A DNA stretch of 36,191 nt from Nitrosovibrio sp. Nv4 (GCA_943330455.2 CALQHT020000026.1:1-36191); one strand, 5' to 3'; positions 16,475 to 25,067 are shown, numbered from the stretch's first letter. Notes: generated from the letters alone by a model not told the origin. A program made the numbers and translations.

Positions 16475-16729
16475 ATGAACAAAACCGACGTGGAGCGGGT
16501 CCAGACCTACCTGCGCCGCCTGCTGGGCACCGCTCGGCTGAACATCATCCCCCCGGCCAAGGCTGGATTGTCCGTGGAAGTGGCCATCGATGACGAGGTC
16601 ATCGGCACCATCCACAAGGACACGGATGAGGGCGAGACCTCCTATTCCGTCCACCTGACGATCCTGGAAGAAGACCTGCCGCCCCTGCCCAAAGCGGCCC
16701 CGGCGGCACGGGGCCGAGCGCCGCGCTGA
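16475..16729 (+). CDS. DUF3126 family protein
   Basis: A small soluble protein of 84 residues. The sequence NKTDVERVQTYLRRLLGTARL, then EVAIDDEVIGTIHKD and SYSVHLTILEEDL, matches the alphaproteobacterial DUF3126 family, which has no known function. The Ala/Pro/Arg tail after residue 70 is variable in such proteins. It follows the Hint gene by 115 bases on the same strand and may have its own promoter. No Shine-Dalgarno sequence of note. The identification supports an alphaproteobacterial host. Confidence 0.85.
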   Translation: MNKTDVERVQTYLRRLLGTARLNIIPPAKAGLSVEVAIDDEVIGTIHKDTDEGETSYSVHLTILEEDLPPLPKAAPAARGRAPR

Positions 16730-16788
16730 GACCCGCGACGATTGGCTAGCGGTCAGGCCCGGACGGCGGCGTTGCTGCATCTTCAGGG

Positions 16789-16906
16789 CGGAGAAAATTC
16801 TCCCCCTCCCCTTGCGGGAGGGGGGCGGGGGTAATCCCACCCGGATATAGCTCAACACCCCTCCCCCCAACCCCCTCCCACAAGGGGAGGGGGAGAATTT
16901 TCTCCG
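16789..16906. repeat. Dispersed G/C-rich palindromic repeat, copy A
   Basis: Arms 16789-16823 and 16872-16906 are inverted repeats with 34 of 35 bases matching, separated by 48 bases that are themselves C/G-rich. A second member of the family is at 27135-27246, where the left arm is degenerate but the right arm is nearly the same. It lies between the converging DUF3126 and MFS genes and could terminate both. The GAGAATTTTCTC tips are shared. Confidence 0.8.
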
Positions 16907-16968
16907 TCCCGGGACTCGCGAATTTCGTAGCCCGCGGGGGAGGAAGCGCCCCGTCGCCACTTCTGACC

Positions 16969-18189
16969 CTACGCCCCACCCCAGCCTCGCCGCATCCGGT
17001 ACAGAACCAAAACCGGCACGATCGGCAGAGTCGAGACCAGCGACAACGTCGCCCAATACCCTGCCAGGGACAGCGATCCTCCGGCGACAAACCCGGCGGA
17101 CAGCACGCCGGCCACGAACAGGCAATCCCACAGGGGTGCGGCAAAGCTGAAGAACACCGCCTGTCCCGCGGCCGGGACTCGCTGCTGGAACGCGGTGAAC
17201 CAGGTGGCGGTGGAGATGATTTCCGGGATACTCGCCAGGGCCAGCAGTACCATGGCCTGCTCGCTGGTTTCCGCCAGCAGCAATGCCAGATGCAATGCCC
17301 CTTCCAGCAAGCCGCTCAGCAAGGTCAACACATAGGCCGGTGCCCAGCGCAGCATCGTTCGGCTGAACAGGCCGGATAGCAGGGCACCGACCAGGGCGCC
17401 TCCGCCTTGCGCCGCCAGCAATCCGGTCCAGGCAGTGTCAGACGCGCCGTACCAGTCTCGATTGGCCCAGAACAGAAATGGTCGCAGGCCGCCGAGCATG
17501 ACCATGTAGGAAATGGCGCAGATCAGCAGGCCGACCAGGGCGGGGTCGGCGCGCAGCATCCGGACGAACTCGACCGGCGCCGCGGCCAGGTGCCACAGGC
17601 GGAAGCCGCCGACTGGCCCGGGGTCTCGGGCGACCTGGAGGCGAGCGATGGTGAAGGCGGCGAGCAGGGTCGCGGCGGCAAACAGCAGGAAGCCGGGGAC
17701 AAAACCGGCCAGAACGGCCAGGCCGCCGATGATCGGTCCAACGATCTTGCCCAGCCGGTCGGCGACCGAGCACAGGGTGTTGCTCGCCATTTCCAGGCCA
17801 GGTGGGGTGACGGGGCCGCGGAGCGCCAGGACCCCGGGGGTGACGAAGACATCCAGCGCCCCGATGGCCAGGATCGCGCCTTGCAGCAGCAGAAAATCGC
17901 CGCACCAGGGCAGCAGAGCGGTCAGCCCCGCCATCCCGACCAGGGCCGAACTGGAGATGCGCGCCGCCCCAAAGGCGCGGAGCAGGCCGCCGGCGATGGG
18001 CGCCAGGACGATTTTCGGCAGCACGCGCAGCCCCAAGCTGAGCACCAGCTCGACACCAACCCCGAACTGAGCCGCCACCAGGATGGGCAGCGCGGCGATC
18101 ACGCACCAACTGCCCAGGTTGTGCACGACCAAAGCGAGCCAGAACGCCCGGAATCGGGGCGTGGTCAGCAGGGTTTTCCACTCGGACAT
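16969..18189 (-). CDS. MFS transporter
   Basis: A 406-residue inner-membrane protein with about 12 hydrophobic helices. It begins MSEWKTLLTTPRFRAFWLAL, a start seen in MFS proteins of the EntS/MFS_3 type; the half-way loop after helix 6 is near residue 200. Signature motifs are weak: the loop after helix 2 lacks a clear GxxxDRxGR, and ADRLGKIVGPIIGGLAVL in helix 5 is the best conserved region. The substrate cannot be inferred. It stands alone between the palindromic repeat and the vapBC locus, and converges with DUF3126. Confidence 0.78.
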   Translation of the reverse strand: MSEWKTLLTTPRFRAFWLALVVHNLGSWCVIAALPILVAAQFGVGVELVLSLGLRVLPKIVLAPIAGGLLRAFGAARISSSALVGMAGLTALLPWCGDFLLLQGAILAIGALDVFVTPGVLALRGPVTPPGLEMASNTLCSVADRLGKIVGPIIGGLAVLAGFVPGFLLFAAATLLAAFTIARLQVARDPGPVGGFRLWHLAAAPVEFVRMLRADPALVGLLICAISYMVMLGGLRPFLFWANRDWYGASDTAWTGLLAAQGGGALVGALLSGLFSRTMLRWAPAYVLTLLSGLLEGALHLALLLAETSEQAMVLLALASIPEIISTATWFTAFQQRVPAAGQAVFFSFAAPLWDCLFVAGVLSAGFVAGGSLSLAGYWATLSLVSTLPIVPVLVLYRMRRGWGGA

Positions 18190-18295
18190 GGGGTGGGGTC
18201 AGGCCACGGGCTAGCGGAACGGCCGAAACTGGCCGGCCGAACCGCCAGCCGCAAAAAAGGAGACGGCGTCTGAGAGCCGATAGCGAAGCATGAGA

Positions 18296-18319
18296 TGCGT
18301 CCAAGATGGGATGGACGCA
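18296..18319 (-). terminator. Perfect 8-bp hairpin after vapC
   Basis: TGCGTCCA (18296-18303), loop of 8, TGGACGCA (18312-18319), starting 10 bases after the vapC stop codon. No T run follows. Its position suggests an end-of-transcript hairpin for vapBC. Confidence 0.45.
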
Positions 18320-18328
18320 GGATAGAGG

Positions 18329-18766
18329 TTAGTGTGCGGGCTGTCTTGGAATGACCGACGGAATATCGGTCTCGGAAAAGTCATTGCCCTTGAACAGCAG
18401 CGGCAGATTTCGGGTCTTTGCCAGTGCGTAGGCGAAGATGTCGCCGAAATTCAATGCCGCCGGGTGGCCGCTTCCTTTGCCGAACGCGACAAATGCGTCG
18501 AATGCGGCCTCCATGTCCTCAGGTCCCGGTGGCGTGACCACGAATACCGGCAGGCGCAGGATACTCTCCAACACCACGACCGCGCGGGGACCACGCCTGC
18601 CATATGCGACCATCCGCGCCTCTACGACCGAGACGGTACTGATGCGGGCGCCGCGCGCCTGGATCAGGGCTTCCCGGAATTGATCCCGCTCGGGTTCCGC
18701 GAAGGCGATGGCGATCAGCGCGGACGTGTCGATCGCAATGGTCGGGGACGTATCAACCGCGATCAT
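18329..18766 (-). CDS. vapC: VapC-type PIN-domain ribonuclease toxin
   Basis: A 145-residue PIN-domain RNase that would cleave RNA (in known VapCs, often initiator tRNA or rRNA) when freed from VapB. Acidic catalytic residues are seen in AIDTSALIA, VVEARMVAYGRRG and LNFGDIFAYALA; the C-terminal LPLLFKGNDFSETDI is typical. The start ATG at 18766 overlaps the vapB stop (ATGA), the standard coupled layout. Unusually, the first active-site segment occurs twice in a row: AVDTSPT, then AIDTSAL. This is encoded by two diverged 24-base copies, so there are two candidate first Asp residues. The product belongs to the same broad toxin family as the decayed gene at 4640-5010. Confidence 0.9.
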   Translation of the reverse strand: MIAVDTSPTIAIDTSALIAIAFAEPERDQFREALIQARGARISTVSVVEARMVAYGRRGPRAVVVLESILRLPVFVVTPPGPEDMEAAFDAFVAFGKGSGHPAALNFGDIFAYALAKTRNLPLLFKGNDFSETDIPSVIPRQPAH

Positions 18767-19008
18767 CGGGGCAGGCCGAGTTCGTCCCATTCCAGAGGGT
18801 CGTATCCTTGCGGGAGGTCCGGTATGCGGTCGAGTTGCGCCAACATGGCGTCCAATCGCGCCCGCACATCGTCCATGTCATCCGACCTCTTGCCCGCGAG
18901 CATGGCGTCGAGTGCCATTTCGACGGCCGCGGTCTTGCTGAGGCCCGAGAGCGCGGCGAAGCGTTCGATCTTGTCGACGACGGTGGGGTTGGCGATCTGG
19001 ATAGCCAT
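18763..19008 (-). CDS. vapB: VapB-type antitoxin
   Basis: An 81-residue antitoxin and autorepressor for the VapC beside it. The N-terminal part MAIQIANPTVVDKIERFAALSGLSKTAA is a ribbon-helix-helix-like DNA-binding region of the Rv0623/VapB kind. The C-terminal DLPQGYDPLEWDELGLPR is the acidic, Trp-containing tail that would wrap the toxin. Its stop overlaps the vapC start by 4 bases. A near-palindrome at 19027-19045, 19 bases upstream of the start, is a candidate operator for VapB or the VapBC complex. Confidence 0.88.
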   Translation of the reverse strand: MAIQIANPTVVDKIERFAALSGLSKTAAVEMALDAMLAGKRSDDMDDVRARLDAMLAQLDRIPDLPQGYDPLEWDELGLPR

Positions 19009-19026
19009 GAGGATGGTCCAATGGTG

Positions 19027-19045
19027 ATATGTTGACGGTCAATAT
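19027..19045. promoter_or_regulatory. Candidate VapBC operator
   Basis: ATATGTTGACGGTCAATAT is an imperfect palindrome (TTGAC-G-GTCAA core with AT-rich flanks). It is centred about 28 bases upstream of the vapB start, where the -10 region is expected. VapBC complexes usually repress by binding such sites; direct evidence is lacking. Confidence 0.45.
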
Positions 19046-19146
19046 ACATCGGATCGGTCGTATTTCAACCAGTAACCTCCGCGCCCATATGGCCCTTCCC
19101 CGCGCGGCCCTCTACGCTGCCACCAAAGCATACAGGACCCTGCGCC

Positions 19147-20106
19147 ATGACCAACCGGACTCATCTGCTGCTCTGGACCGACACCCCGACCGCCTATATC
19201 GAGGCCATCGCCGTCGCCGGGTTGGACGCCCGCGTCGCGATCGACACCCTGCCGCGACGGGACAAACCGTCGGCCGACCAATTGGCGAGCACGGAGGCGA
19301 TGCTGTCCGCCGGGGCCTCGCCCGGGTTGCTGCCGAGCATGCCGAAATTGCGGTGGGCGCAGGCGTTGACGGCGGGGGTGGAGGGCTGGTTGGCGCTGCC
19401 CGACCTGCCGCCGAACCTGACCCTGACCTGCGCGCGCGGCACGCATCGGGAGTCGATGCCGGAGAACATTCTCGGCGCGATCTTCTATGCGGCCAAGCCG
19501 TATGCCGCCGCCGTGGCGGACCAGCCGGCGCATAAATGGAGCCATCGGGTCGCTCAGCCGCTGAACGGCAAGACCCTCGGCATTCTCGGTCTGGGGGCGG
19601 TGGGCCAGGAACTGGCGCGTCTGGCCACTGCGTTGGGCATGCGGGTGATCGGCACCAAGCGGCGGGTGGAACCGATGCCGGGCCTGGCGGAGGTCTTCCC
19701 CTCGGATCGCACGGACGAGGTTCTGGCGCAGTCCGATTTCGTGGTGCTGTTGCTGCCCTCGACGCCCGCCACGGACAACATGTTCAACGCCGAACGCCTG
19801 GCGAAGATGAAGCCCGGTGCGTGGCTGCTGAATTTCGGGCGCGGGTCGCTGATCGTCGATGCCGACCTGATCGCGGCGGCGAAGGAGAAGCGGATTGCCG
19901 GCGCGGTGCTGGACGTGTTCCGGCAAGAACCACTGCCCGCCGATCACGCATTCTGGGACGCCGAGGGCATCATCGTGCTGCCGCATGTCGGCGGGCCGCA
20001 CCCGCAGCGGGACCGGATCGTGGCGAAGCTGTTCGTGGACAACCTGACCCGGTTCCTGGACGGACAACCGATGAAGGAAGTGGTGGATCGGTCGGCGGGT
20101 TATTGA
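19147..20106 (+). CDS. D-2-hydroxyacid dehydrogenase
   Basis: A 319-residue NAD(P)-dependent oxidoreductase that interconverts a 2-keto acid and a D-2-hydroxy acid. The nucleotide-binding fingerprint is GILGLGAVGQELA. Catalytic residues are visible as Arg in NFGRGSLI (near 233), Glu in FRQEPLP (near 261) and His in LPHVGGPHPQRD (near 280). PENILGAIFYAAK is the usual pre-Rossmann helix. The divergent N-terminal substrate domain suggests a glyoxylate/hydroxypyruvate-reductase-like enzyme rather than PGDH, as no ACT domain follows. An AGGACCC segment shortly before the ATG may be the ribosome site. It is divergent from vapBC and converges with the exporter pair. Confidence 0.88.
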   Translation: MTNRTHLLLWTDTPTAYIEAIAVAGLDARVAIDTLPRRDKPSADQLASTEAMLSAGASPGLLPSMPKLRWAQALTAGVEGWLALPDLPPNLTLTCARGTHRESMPENILGAIFYAAKPYAAAVADQPAHKWSHRVAQPLNGKTLGILGLGAVGQELARLATALGMRVIGTKRRVEPMPGLAEVFPSDRTDEVLAQSDFVVLLLPSTPATDNMFNAERLAKMKPGAWLLNFGRGSLIVDADLIAAAKEKRIAGAVLDVFRQEPLPADHAFWDAEGIIVLPHVGGPHPQRDRIVAKLFVDNLTRFLDGQPMKEVVDRSAGY

Positions 20107-20122
20107 GGGGCGGGAACGCCCC

Positions 20123-21628
20123 CTACGCCGGTTTCGCCGCCCGCCGCATGAACAGCAACAGGATCAGCGGCGGGATCACCGTCAGCGCCATCAGGCGGAA
20201 GTCGTTGTTATACGCGATGATCTTCGCCTGATAGGTCACCATCTGGTCCAGCAACGCCGCACCGTGCCGGGTCGCCGGGTCCAGGATCCGCGCGACGTGT
20301 TCGGCGCCCGGCAATGCCCGCTCGAACGGCGTGATCCCGGCGGCGATATCGGCGTGAGTCGTCTGCGTGCCGCGTGACAGGGTGAAGGTCGTCACGGAAA
20401 TCCCGATCGCCGACCCCAGATTGCGAGCCAGGGATTGCACGGACGTCGCCTCCGGCCGCAATTGCGCTGACAGGGTGGTATAGGCCATCACCGTCATCGG
20501 GTTGAACACCAGCCCGATCGAGAACCCCTGGCCGAACAGCACGGTCATCATCTCGATCTGGCCGACTTCCGGGGTCCAGGTGCTCATGAGCAGCATCATC
20601 GATCCCAGGGACAGCAGCCCCACCGCCATGATCTTGCGCTGGTCCACCCGCATGCCGAGCCAACTGGCGACGAACATGGCGACCATGGTGCCGAAGCCAC
20701 GGGGCGCCATGGCGATGCCGGAATCCAGCACCGGGTATTTGCCAAGCTGTTGCAGGAATGGCGCCATCAGCGACGCGGTCGCCAGCATCACCGACGACAC
20801 GCAGGACACCATGACGATGCCGGCGAAGAAATTGCGGTCCTTGAACAAAGCCGGCGGCAGGAACGGCTTGTCGGCGGTGAACATGTGCACGACGAACAGG
20901 TAGAAGCACAGGCCGGCAATGGTGGCCTCGGCGATGATTTCCGTCGAGGTGAACCAGTCCTGGGTCTGGCCGCGATCCAGCATCAACTGGAACATGGCCG
21001 CGGCCATGCCCAGCATGGCGAACCCATACCAACTGAATTTCAGGGCGGTCCGCGGCGGCACCTTGGGCAGGAAGATCAAAACACCCAGGAAGGCGAGCAG
21101 CCCCGGCGCGATATTCACATAGAACACCCAGCGCCAGTTATAGGCGTCCGTCAGATAGCCCCCCAGAGTGGGCCCCATGATCGGCCCCATGGTGATCCCC
21201 ATCGCGAAGATCGCCATCGCCTGAGCACGCTGGGCGAACGGGTAGATGTCCAGCATCGTCGCCTGGCACAGGGGCGCCAGCGCGGCCCCGAACATGCCCT
21301 GCACCAGGCGGCAGGCAATCAGTTGCTCCAGCGACTGGGACGCGCCGCTGAGCATGGACATGGCCAGGAACCCGCCCAGGCAGATCAGGAACAGCTTCTT
21401 GCGACCGAAGCGCTGCGCCATCCAGCCGACCGGGGCGGTAAAGATCGCCGCCGCGATGACGTAGGAGGTCAGGACCCAGGAGATTTCCTCGGCGCTGGCG
21501 GACATGCTGCCCTGGATATAGGGCAGGGCGACGATGCAGATCGTGGAGTCCAACGTCTGGATGAACATCGCCAGCATGACGGATGCGGTGATCAGGCGTC
21601 GATGCGGGACGATATTGGTGTCCGACAT
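20123..21628 (-). CDS. DHA2-family MFS exporter, EmrB-like (paralogue 1)
   Basis: A 501-residue inner-membrane exporter with about 14 helices. Seen: LDSTICIVALPYIQGSM in helix 1, motif A region GWMAQRFGRKKLF, CRLVQGMFGAALAP in helix 4, motif C MGPTLGGYLTD in helix 5, NWRWVFYVN after it, and RNLGSAIGISVTTF late in the protein, all standard for the EmrB/QacA subfamily. It starts 6 bases after the stop of a close paralogue (21635-23152), with which it probably shares a transcript. EmrB proteins normally work with an EmrA membrane-fusion subunit, but none is encoded nearby. Substrate unknown. Confidence 0.88.
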   Translation of the reverse strand: MSDTNIVPHRRLITASVMLAMFIQTLDSTICIVALPYIQGSMSASAEEISWVLTSYVIAAAIFTAPVGWMAQRFGRKKLFLICLGGFLAMSMLSGASQSLEQLIACRLVQGMFGAALAPLCQATMLDIYPFAQRAQAMAIFAMGITMGPIMGPTLGGYLTDAYNWRWVFYVNIAPGLLAFLGVLIFLPKVPPRTALKFSWYGFAMLGMAAAMFQLMLDRGQTQDWFTSTEIIAEATIAGLCFYLFVVHMFTADKPFLPPALFKDRNFFAGIVMVSCVSSVMLATASLMAPFLQQLGKYPVLDSGIAMAPRGFGTMVAMFVASWLGMRVDQRKIMAVGLLSLGSMMLLMSTWTPEVGQIEMMTVLFGQGFSIGLVFNPMTVMAYTTLSAQLRPEATSVQSLARNLGSAIGISVTTFTLSRGTQTTHADIAAGITPFERALPGAEHVARILDPATRHGAALLDQMVTYQAKIIAYNNDFRLMALTVIPPLILLLFMRRAAKPA

Positions 21629-21634
21629 GGCCGG

Positions 21635-23152
21635 TCAGACCCTACGTTCGCCGGGTCGGACATGCCGGCGCATCAGCGCCAGCAGCAGCAAGGGCGGCAG
21701 GACCACCAGCATCATCAGCCGGAAGTCGTTGTTATAGGAGATGATCTGCGCCTGGTAGTTGATCATCTGGTCCAGCAGCACCGCGCCGTGTCGCGTCGTC
21801 GGATCCAGCAACACCGCAGCCGGGTCGGAGCCCTGCAAGACTCGATCGAACGGCGTGATCGCGGCCGAGATCGCCGCGTGGTTGGTCTGAAAGCCTCGGG
21901 TCAGGGTAAAGGTCATCACCGAGATCCCGATCGCCGATCCGATATTGCGGGCCAGGGACTGCACGGCCGTCGCCTCCCCGCGGTATTGCGATGGCAGGGT
22001 GGTGTAGGCCATGACGGTCATCGGATTGAACACCAGCCCGACCGACAATCCCTGCATCATCAGCACCAATGCCATCCGGTCGCCGGTAACGGACGGGGTC
22101 CAGGTGCTCATGTCCCACAGCCCGGCCGCCAGGATCAGCAGGCCCACGGCCATGATCTTGCGCTGATCCACCCGCATGCCCAGGCGGCTGGCCACGAACA
22201 TGGATATCATGGTGCCGATCCCGCGCGGTGCCATCGCCCAGCCCGCGTCCTGCGGGGGCAGGCCCGCGAGCTTTTGCAGATAAGGCGCCAGCAAGGCACT
22301 GGTCGCCTGCATGATCGCCGATATGCAGAACACCATGATGATGGCGGACGCGAAATTGCGGTCCTTGAACAGCGCCGTCGGCAGGAACGGCTTGTCCGCC
22401 ATGCACATGTGCACGACGAACAGATAGAAGGCGAGCCCGGCGATCACCGCCAGGGCGACGATCTGCCCCGACGTAAACCAGTCCAGGATCTGCCCTCGGT
22501 CGAGCACCAGTTGCAGGCAGGCCACCGCGATCGCCAGCATGCCGAACCCGTACCAACTGAACTTCAGCCCTGGGCGAGCCGGGGCACTCGGCATGAACAG
22601 GATCAGGCCGGTCACCGCGATGATCCCGAACGGCAGGTTGACGTAGAACACCCAGCGCCAACTGAACGTGTCGGTCAGATAGCCGCCCAGGGTCGGTCCC
22701 ACCATCGGCCCCATCGTCACGCCCATCGAAAACATCGCCATCGCCTGGGCTCGCCGGGAGAACGGGTAGATGTCCAGCATGGTCGCCTGCGACAGCGGCG
22801 CGATGCCGGCCCCGCACATGCCTTGCAATAAGCGGCACAGGATCAACTGCTCCAGCGATTGGGCCAGGCCGCACATCATGGAGGCGGTGACGAACCCGGT
22901 CAGGCAGAACAGGAACAGCTTCTTGCGCCCGAAGCGCTGCGCCATCCAGCCGACTGGCGCCGTCATGATCGCGGCGGCGATGACGCTGGAGGTAAGGACC
23001 CAGTTGATCTCCTCGGCGCTGGCCGACAGGCTGCCCTGCATGTAGGGCAGTGCCACCACGCAGATCGACGTGTCCAGCACCTGCATGAACATCGCCAGCA
23101 TGGTGGAGCCGGTAATCAGGGAGCGATGCGGAACATGAACGTCATCCGACAT
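21635..23152 (-). CDS. DHA2-family MFS exporter, EmrB-like (paralogue 2)
   Basis: A 505-residue inner-membrane exporter, first gene of a two-gene unit. It aligns with the next gene along its whole length, sharing long identical blocks such as GWMAQRFGRKKLF, LKFSWYGF, MRVDQRKIMAVGLL and LVFNPMTVMAYTTL. The pair therefore arose by tandem duplication. It has the same motif A, helix 4 and motif C (MVGPTLGGYLTD) as its partner. Differences concentrate in the central periplasmic and helix 7-10 regions (LAGLPPQDAGWAM versus LGKYPVLDSGIAM), where specificity may differ. No regulator or EmrA gene adjoins the pair. Confidence 0.88.
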   Translation of the reverse strand: MSDDVHVPHRSLITGSTMLAMFMQVLDTSICVVALPYMQGSLSASAEEINWVLTSSVIAAAIMTAPVGWMAQRFGRKKLFLFCLTGFVTASMMCGLAQSLEQLILCRLLQGMCGAGIAPLSQATMLDIYPFSRRAQAMAMFSMGVTMGPMVGPTLGGYLTDTFSWRWVFYVNLPFGIIAVTGLILFMPSAPARPGLKFSWYGFGMLAIAVACLQLVLDRGQILDWFTSGQIVALAVIAGLAFYLFVVHMCMADKPFLPTALFKDRNFASAIIMVFCISAIMQATSALLAPYLQKLAGLPPQDAGWAMAPRGIGTMISMFVASRLGMRVDQRKIMAVGLLILAAGLWDMSTWTPSVTGDRMALVLMMQGLSVGLVFNPMTVMAYTTLPSQYRGEATAVQSLARNIGSAIGISVMTFTLTRGFQTNHAAISAAITPFDRVLQGSDPAAVLLDPTTRHGAVLLDQMINYQAQIISYNNDFRLMMLVVLPPLLLLALMRRHVRPGERRV

Positions 23153-23250
23153 CGCGACCTAGGCTCCCTGTCGCGAGGAGAGCGCGCCATGATCCCGCGG
23201 GTTCGGCGTGTTAGGCGAGAGCATAGCCCTGAACGCGATCCGGGTTCGAA

Positions 23251-23280
23251 CTGGCATGGGAGCTGGCATGGGAACTGGCA
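23251..23280. repeat. Short tandem repeat, 12-bp unit
   Basis: CTGGCATGGGAG, CTGGCATGGGAA and a partial CTGGCA, two and a half copies, upstream of the exporter pair in a 270-base gap that contains no gene. Confidence 0.6.
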
Positions 23281-23314
23281 AAACGGGTTCCTGGACGCGG
23301 CGATGTCTATGTTT

Positions 23315-23360
23315 CGTCATCCTGGCGCCGTTTCGCGCCGCGCGCCATCCCCGGATGACG
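23315..23360. repeat. REP-like palindrome
   Basis: CGTCATCC (23315-23322) pairs with GGATGACG (23353-23360) around a GC-rich centre with further self-complementarity. It is the CGTCAT..ATGACG type often seen between genes in proteobacteria. It is located between the minus-strand genes GT39 and exporter paralogue 2. Confidence 0.55.
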
Positions 23361-23422
23361 CGATGCGGTCCGATCAGGCGGCGGGACCGTATCGTTGGCG
23401 CCGGCGGGTGGGTGCGCCGGGT

Positions 23423-25027
23423 TCAGTCCGACACGCAGTGCCGCTCGTGGACGGTCAGGTTGCCCGCCTCGGCGATCGGACGCCAGCAAGGACCGGCCAG
23501 GATCGACTTGGCTTCGGCCAAGGCCAGCCGGCTGGAGTCGTCCTGCTCCATGGCGGCCAGGGCGACACGGAGCGGACCGGCGGGGCGGAGACCGGCGGGG
23601 TGGAGACCGGCGGGGTGGAGACCGGCGGGGTGGAGACCGGCGGGGTGGAGACCGGCGGGGTGGAGACCGGCGAGGCGGGCGCGGACCTTACCCGCCTCGA
23701 TCAGCAACAGGGGGGTGGCGGGCGGCATTTCCCGCGCGAAGGCGCCGACGATGCCGACGCCGTCATTGCCGTGCGGCAGTAAGATCACCGTGTCGTCCGC
23801 CAGGTGTTGGGCGGCACGAGCGGTGTCCCGGGCGGGTTGCATGGTTTCGATCCGGCTGGCCATGCCGGCGAGCGCCAGGCTTTGGATCGCCACCAGCGGG
23901 ACGGTCAGGACCAGGCGGGCCGTGGCAGGCAGGGAGCCCAGCGCACCGGCCAGCAGCAAGGCACAGAAGGGGACCGCGAAGCTCAGATAACGCAGTTCGA
24001 TGGGCGTGTTGTCGAACGCCAGGCCCAGCGCCAGCAGACCAATCGGTGGTGCCGTGGCCGCCGCCAGCAACAGCCACCGCGGGTCGGGATCGGCGATCCG
24101 CCGCCATCGCCATGCCACCAGCCCCACGCCGACACACAGCACCAGCCCCAGAACCGCAAAGACTGGGCTCAGCCACGCGGCCCCGACATAGTGCGGCAAT
24201 CCACCGAGCAGGTTCGCGGCGGCGTAGCGCCCCAGCCGGCTCAGGCTGGGGAGCCATTCGAACGGGGGGAACTGGCCAGGCCGAGTATGGCGCTGGGCAA
24301 TGAAGAACCAGAGGTCGGCGAGCAGGAACGGAGTCATGCCCAAGGGGATGAGGATGAGGGAGCGAAGGGTCGAGGCCGCGTCCGGTCGCTGCCGGCACGA
24401 CAGGCGCCCCGCCATCAGAAGCCAGACTCCAACCGGAACGAAGACGGCAAGATAGTTGGCCATGGTGGCGGCGCCGAACAGCAGGCCGGCTGTCAGCCCG
24501 CTCCACGCCGAACGCCGGGACAACAACAGGACTAGCCCCGTGAGGACCAGAAGCTGGGCCAGCATGAAGCCCCGCGCGATCACGCCGGTATAGGCAAAGC
24601 CGTAGCACCCCAGGGTCAGCAGCATCGCCAGAGCGGGCCGGATCGACACCAGGCGGGCGATCACGCCCACCATTCCAATGGCGCCAAGACCGAGCAGGAC
24701 GGAGAGCAGGCGAAGGACGAACAGACTATCGCCGGCAACCTGCCGCCACAGAGCCGCCAACCAGAAATACAGCGGCGGGTGGACGTCGGTCGCGCGCAGA
24801 TTGCGGGCGATCGAGGCGATATCCGCGTGGCCGGATTGGAGGGCATGGACCAGACCGGCCGGAAACACCGTCTCCGGCCAGGCCGGCCGTGGCACCCCTG
24901 CCGTGAGGAACAGCGTGTACTGCTCATCGTATTCCGGCCCGCGCAGCCAGGCGGCCGCCACCAGCACCACCGCGGCAAGCAGCAGGACGGCAAGGCAGGC
25001 TCGGTTCTCCGCATCGATCTTAACCAA
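23423..25027 (-). CDS. GT39/ArnT-like membrane glycosyltransferase with coding minisatellite
   Basis: A 534-residue polytopic membrane protein of the PMT/ArnT fold, which moves a sugar from a polyprenyl-phosphate donor. Seen: the first-loop acidic site GPEYDEQYTLFL, ATDVHPPLYFWLAALW, and about ten hydrophobic helices, followed by a soluble C-terminal part (from about residue 400). In that part, the pentapeptide AGLHP is repeated five times and followed by AGLRP, encoded by a 15-base tandem repeat at 23581-23670. It appears to start at TTG 25027, as no ATG is near. It diverges from a GH5 glycosidase gene 40 bases away, so the two may share regulation in making or trimming a surface glycan. The acceptor is unknown. 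Confidence 0.82.
   Translation of the reverse strand: MVKIDAENRACLAVLLLAAVVLVAAAWLRGPEYDEQYTLFLTAGVPRPAWPETVFPAGLVHALQSGHADIASIARNLRATDVHPPLYFWLAALWRQVAGDSLFVLRLLSVLLGLGAIGMVGVIARLVSIRPALAMLLTLGCYGFAYTGVIARGFMLAQLLVLTGLVLLLSRRSAWSGLTAGLLFGAATMANYLAVFVPVGVWLLMAGRLSCRQRPDAASTLRSLILIPLGMTPFLLADLWFFIAQRHTRPGQFPPFEWLPSLSRLGRYAAANLLGGLPHYVGAAWLSPVFAVLGLVLCVGVGLVAWRWRRIADPDPRWLLLAAATAPPIGLLALGLAFDNTPIELRYLSFAVPFCALLLAGALGSLPATARLVLTVPLVAIQSLALAGMASRIETMQPARDTARAAQHLADDTVILLPHGNDGVGIVGAFAREMPPATPLLLIEAGKVRARLAGLHPAGLHPAGLHPAGLHPAGLHPAGLRPAGPLRVALAAMEQDDSSRLALAEAKSILAGPCWRPIAEAGNLTVHERHCVSD
23581..23670 (-). repeat. 15-bp coding tandem repeat
   Basis: Six consecutive 15-base units (CGGGGTGGAGACCGG on the plus strand): five identical and the first with a single T-to-C change. 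The unit length is a multiple of three, so copy-number change lengthens or shortens the GT39-like protein by whole AGLHP blocks without a frameshift. A decayed unit follows at 23671. Confidence 0.92.
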
Positions 25028-25067
25028 AGATTCAGCCCGGTTGTGGCAGAACCTCGTCTAGCGACGA

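Noticed and set aside
20750-22831. 693-residue plus-strand open frame rich in His, Gln and Arg
   Set aside because: It is antisense to the two DHA2 exporter genes and has the composition of a GC-rich shadow frame.
23235-23262. Possible tRNA T-arm (GGTTCGAAC)
   Set aside because: The bases on either side cannot form the 5-bp T stem and no acceptor or anticodon stem fits around it.
23581-23670. CRISPR-like repeat array
   Set aside because: Units are contiguous 15-mers with no spacers and lie in a coding frame.
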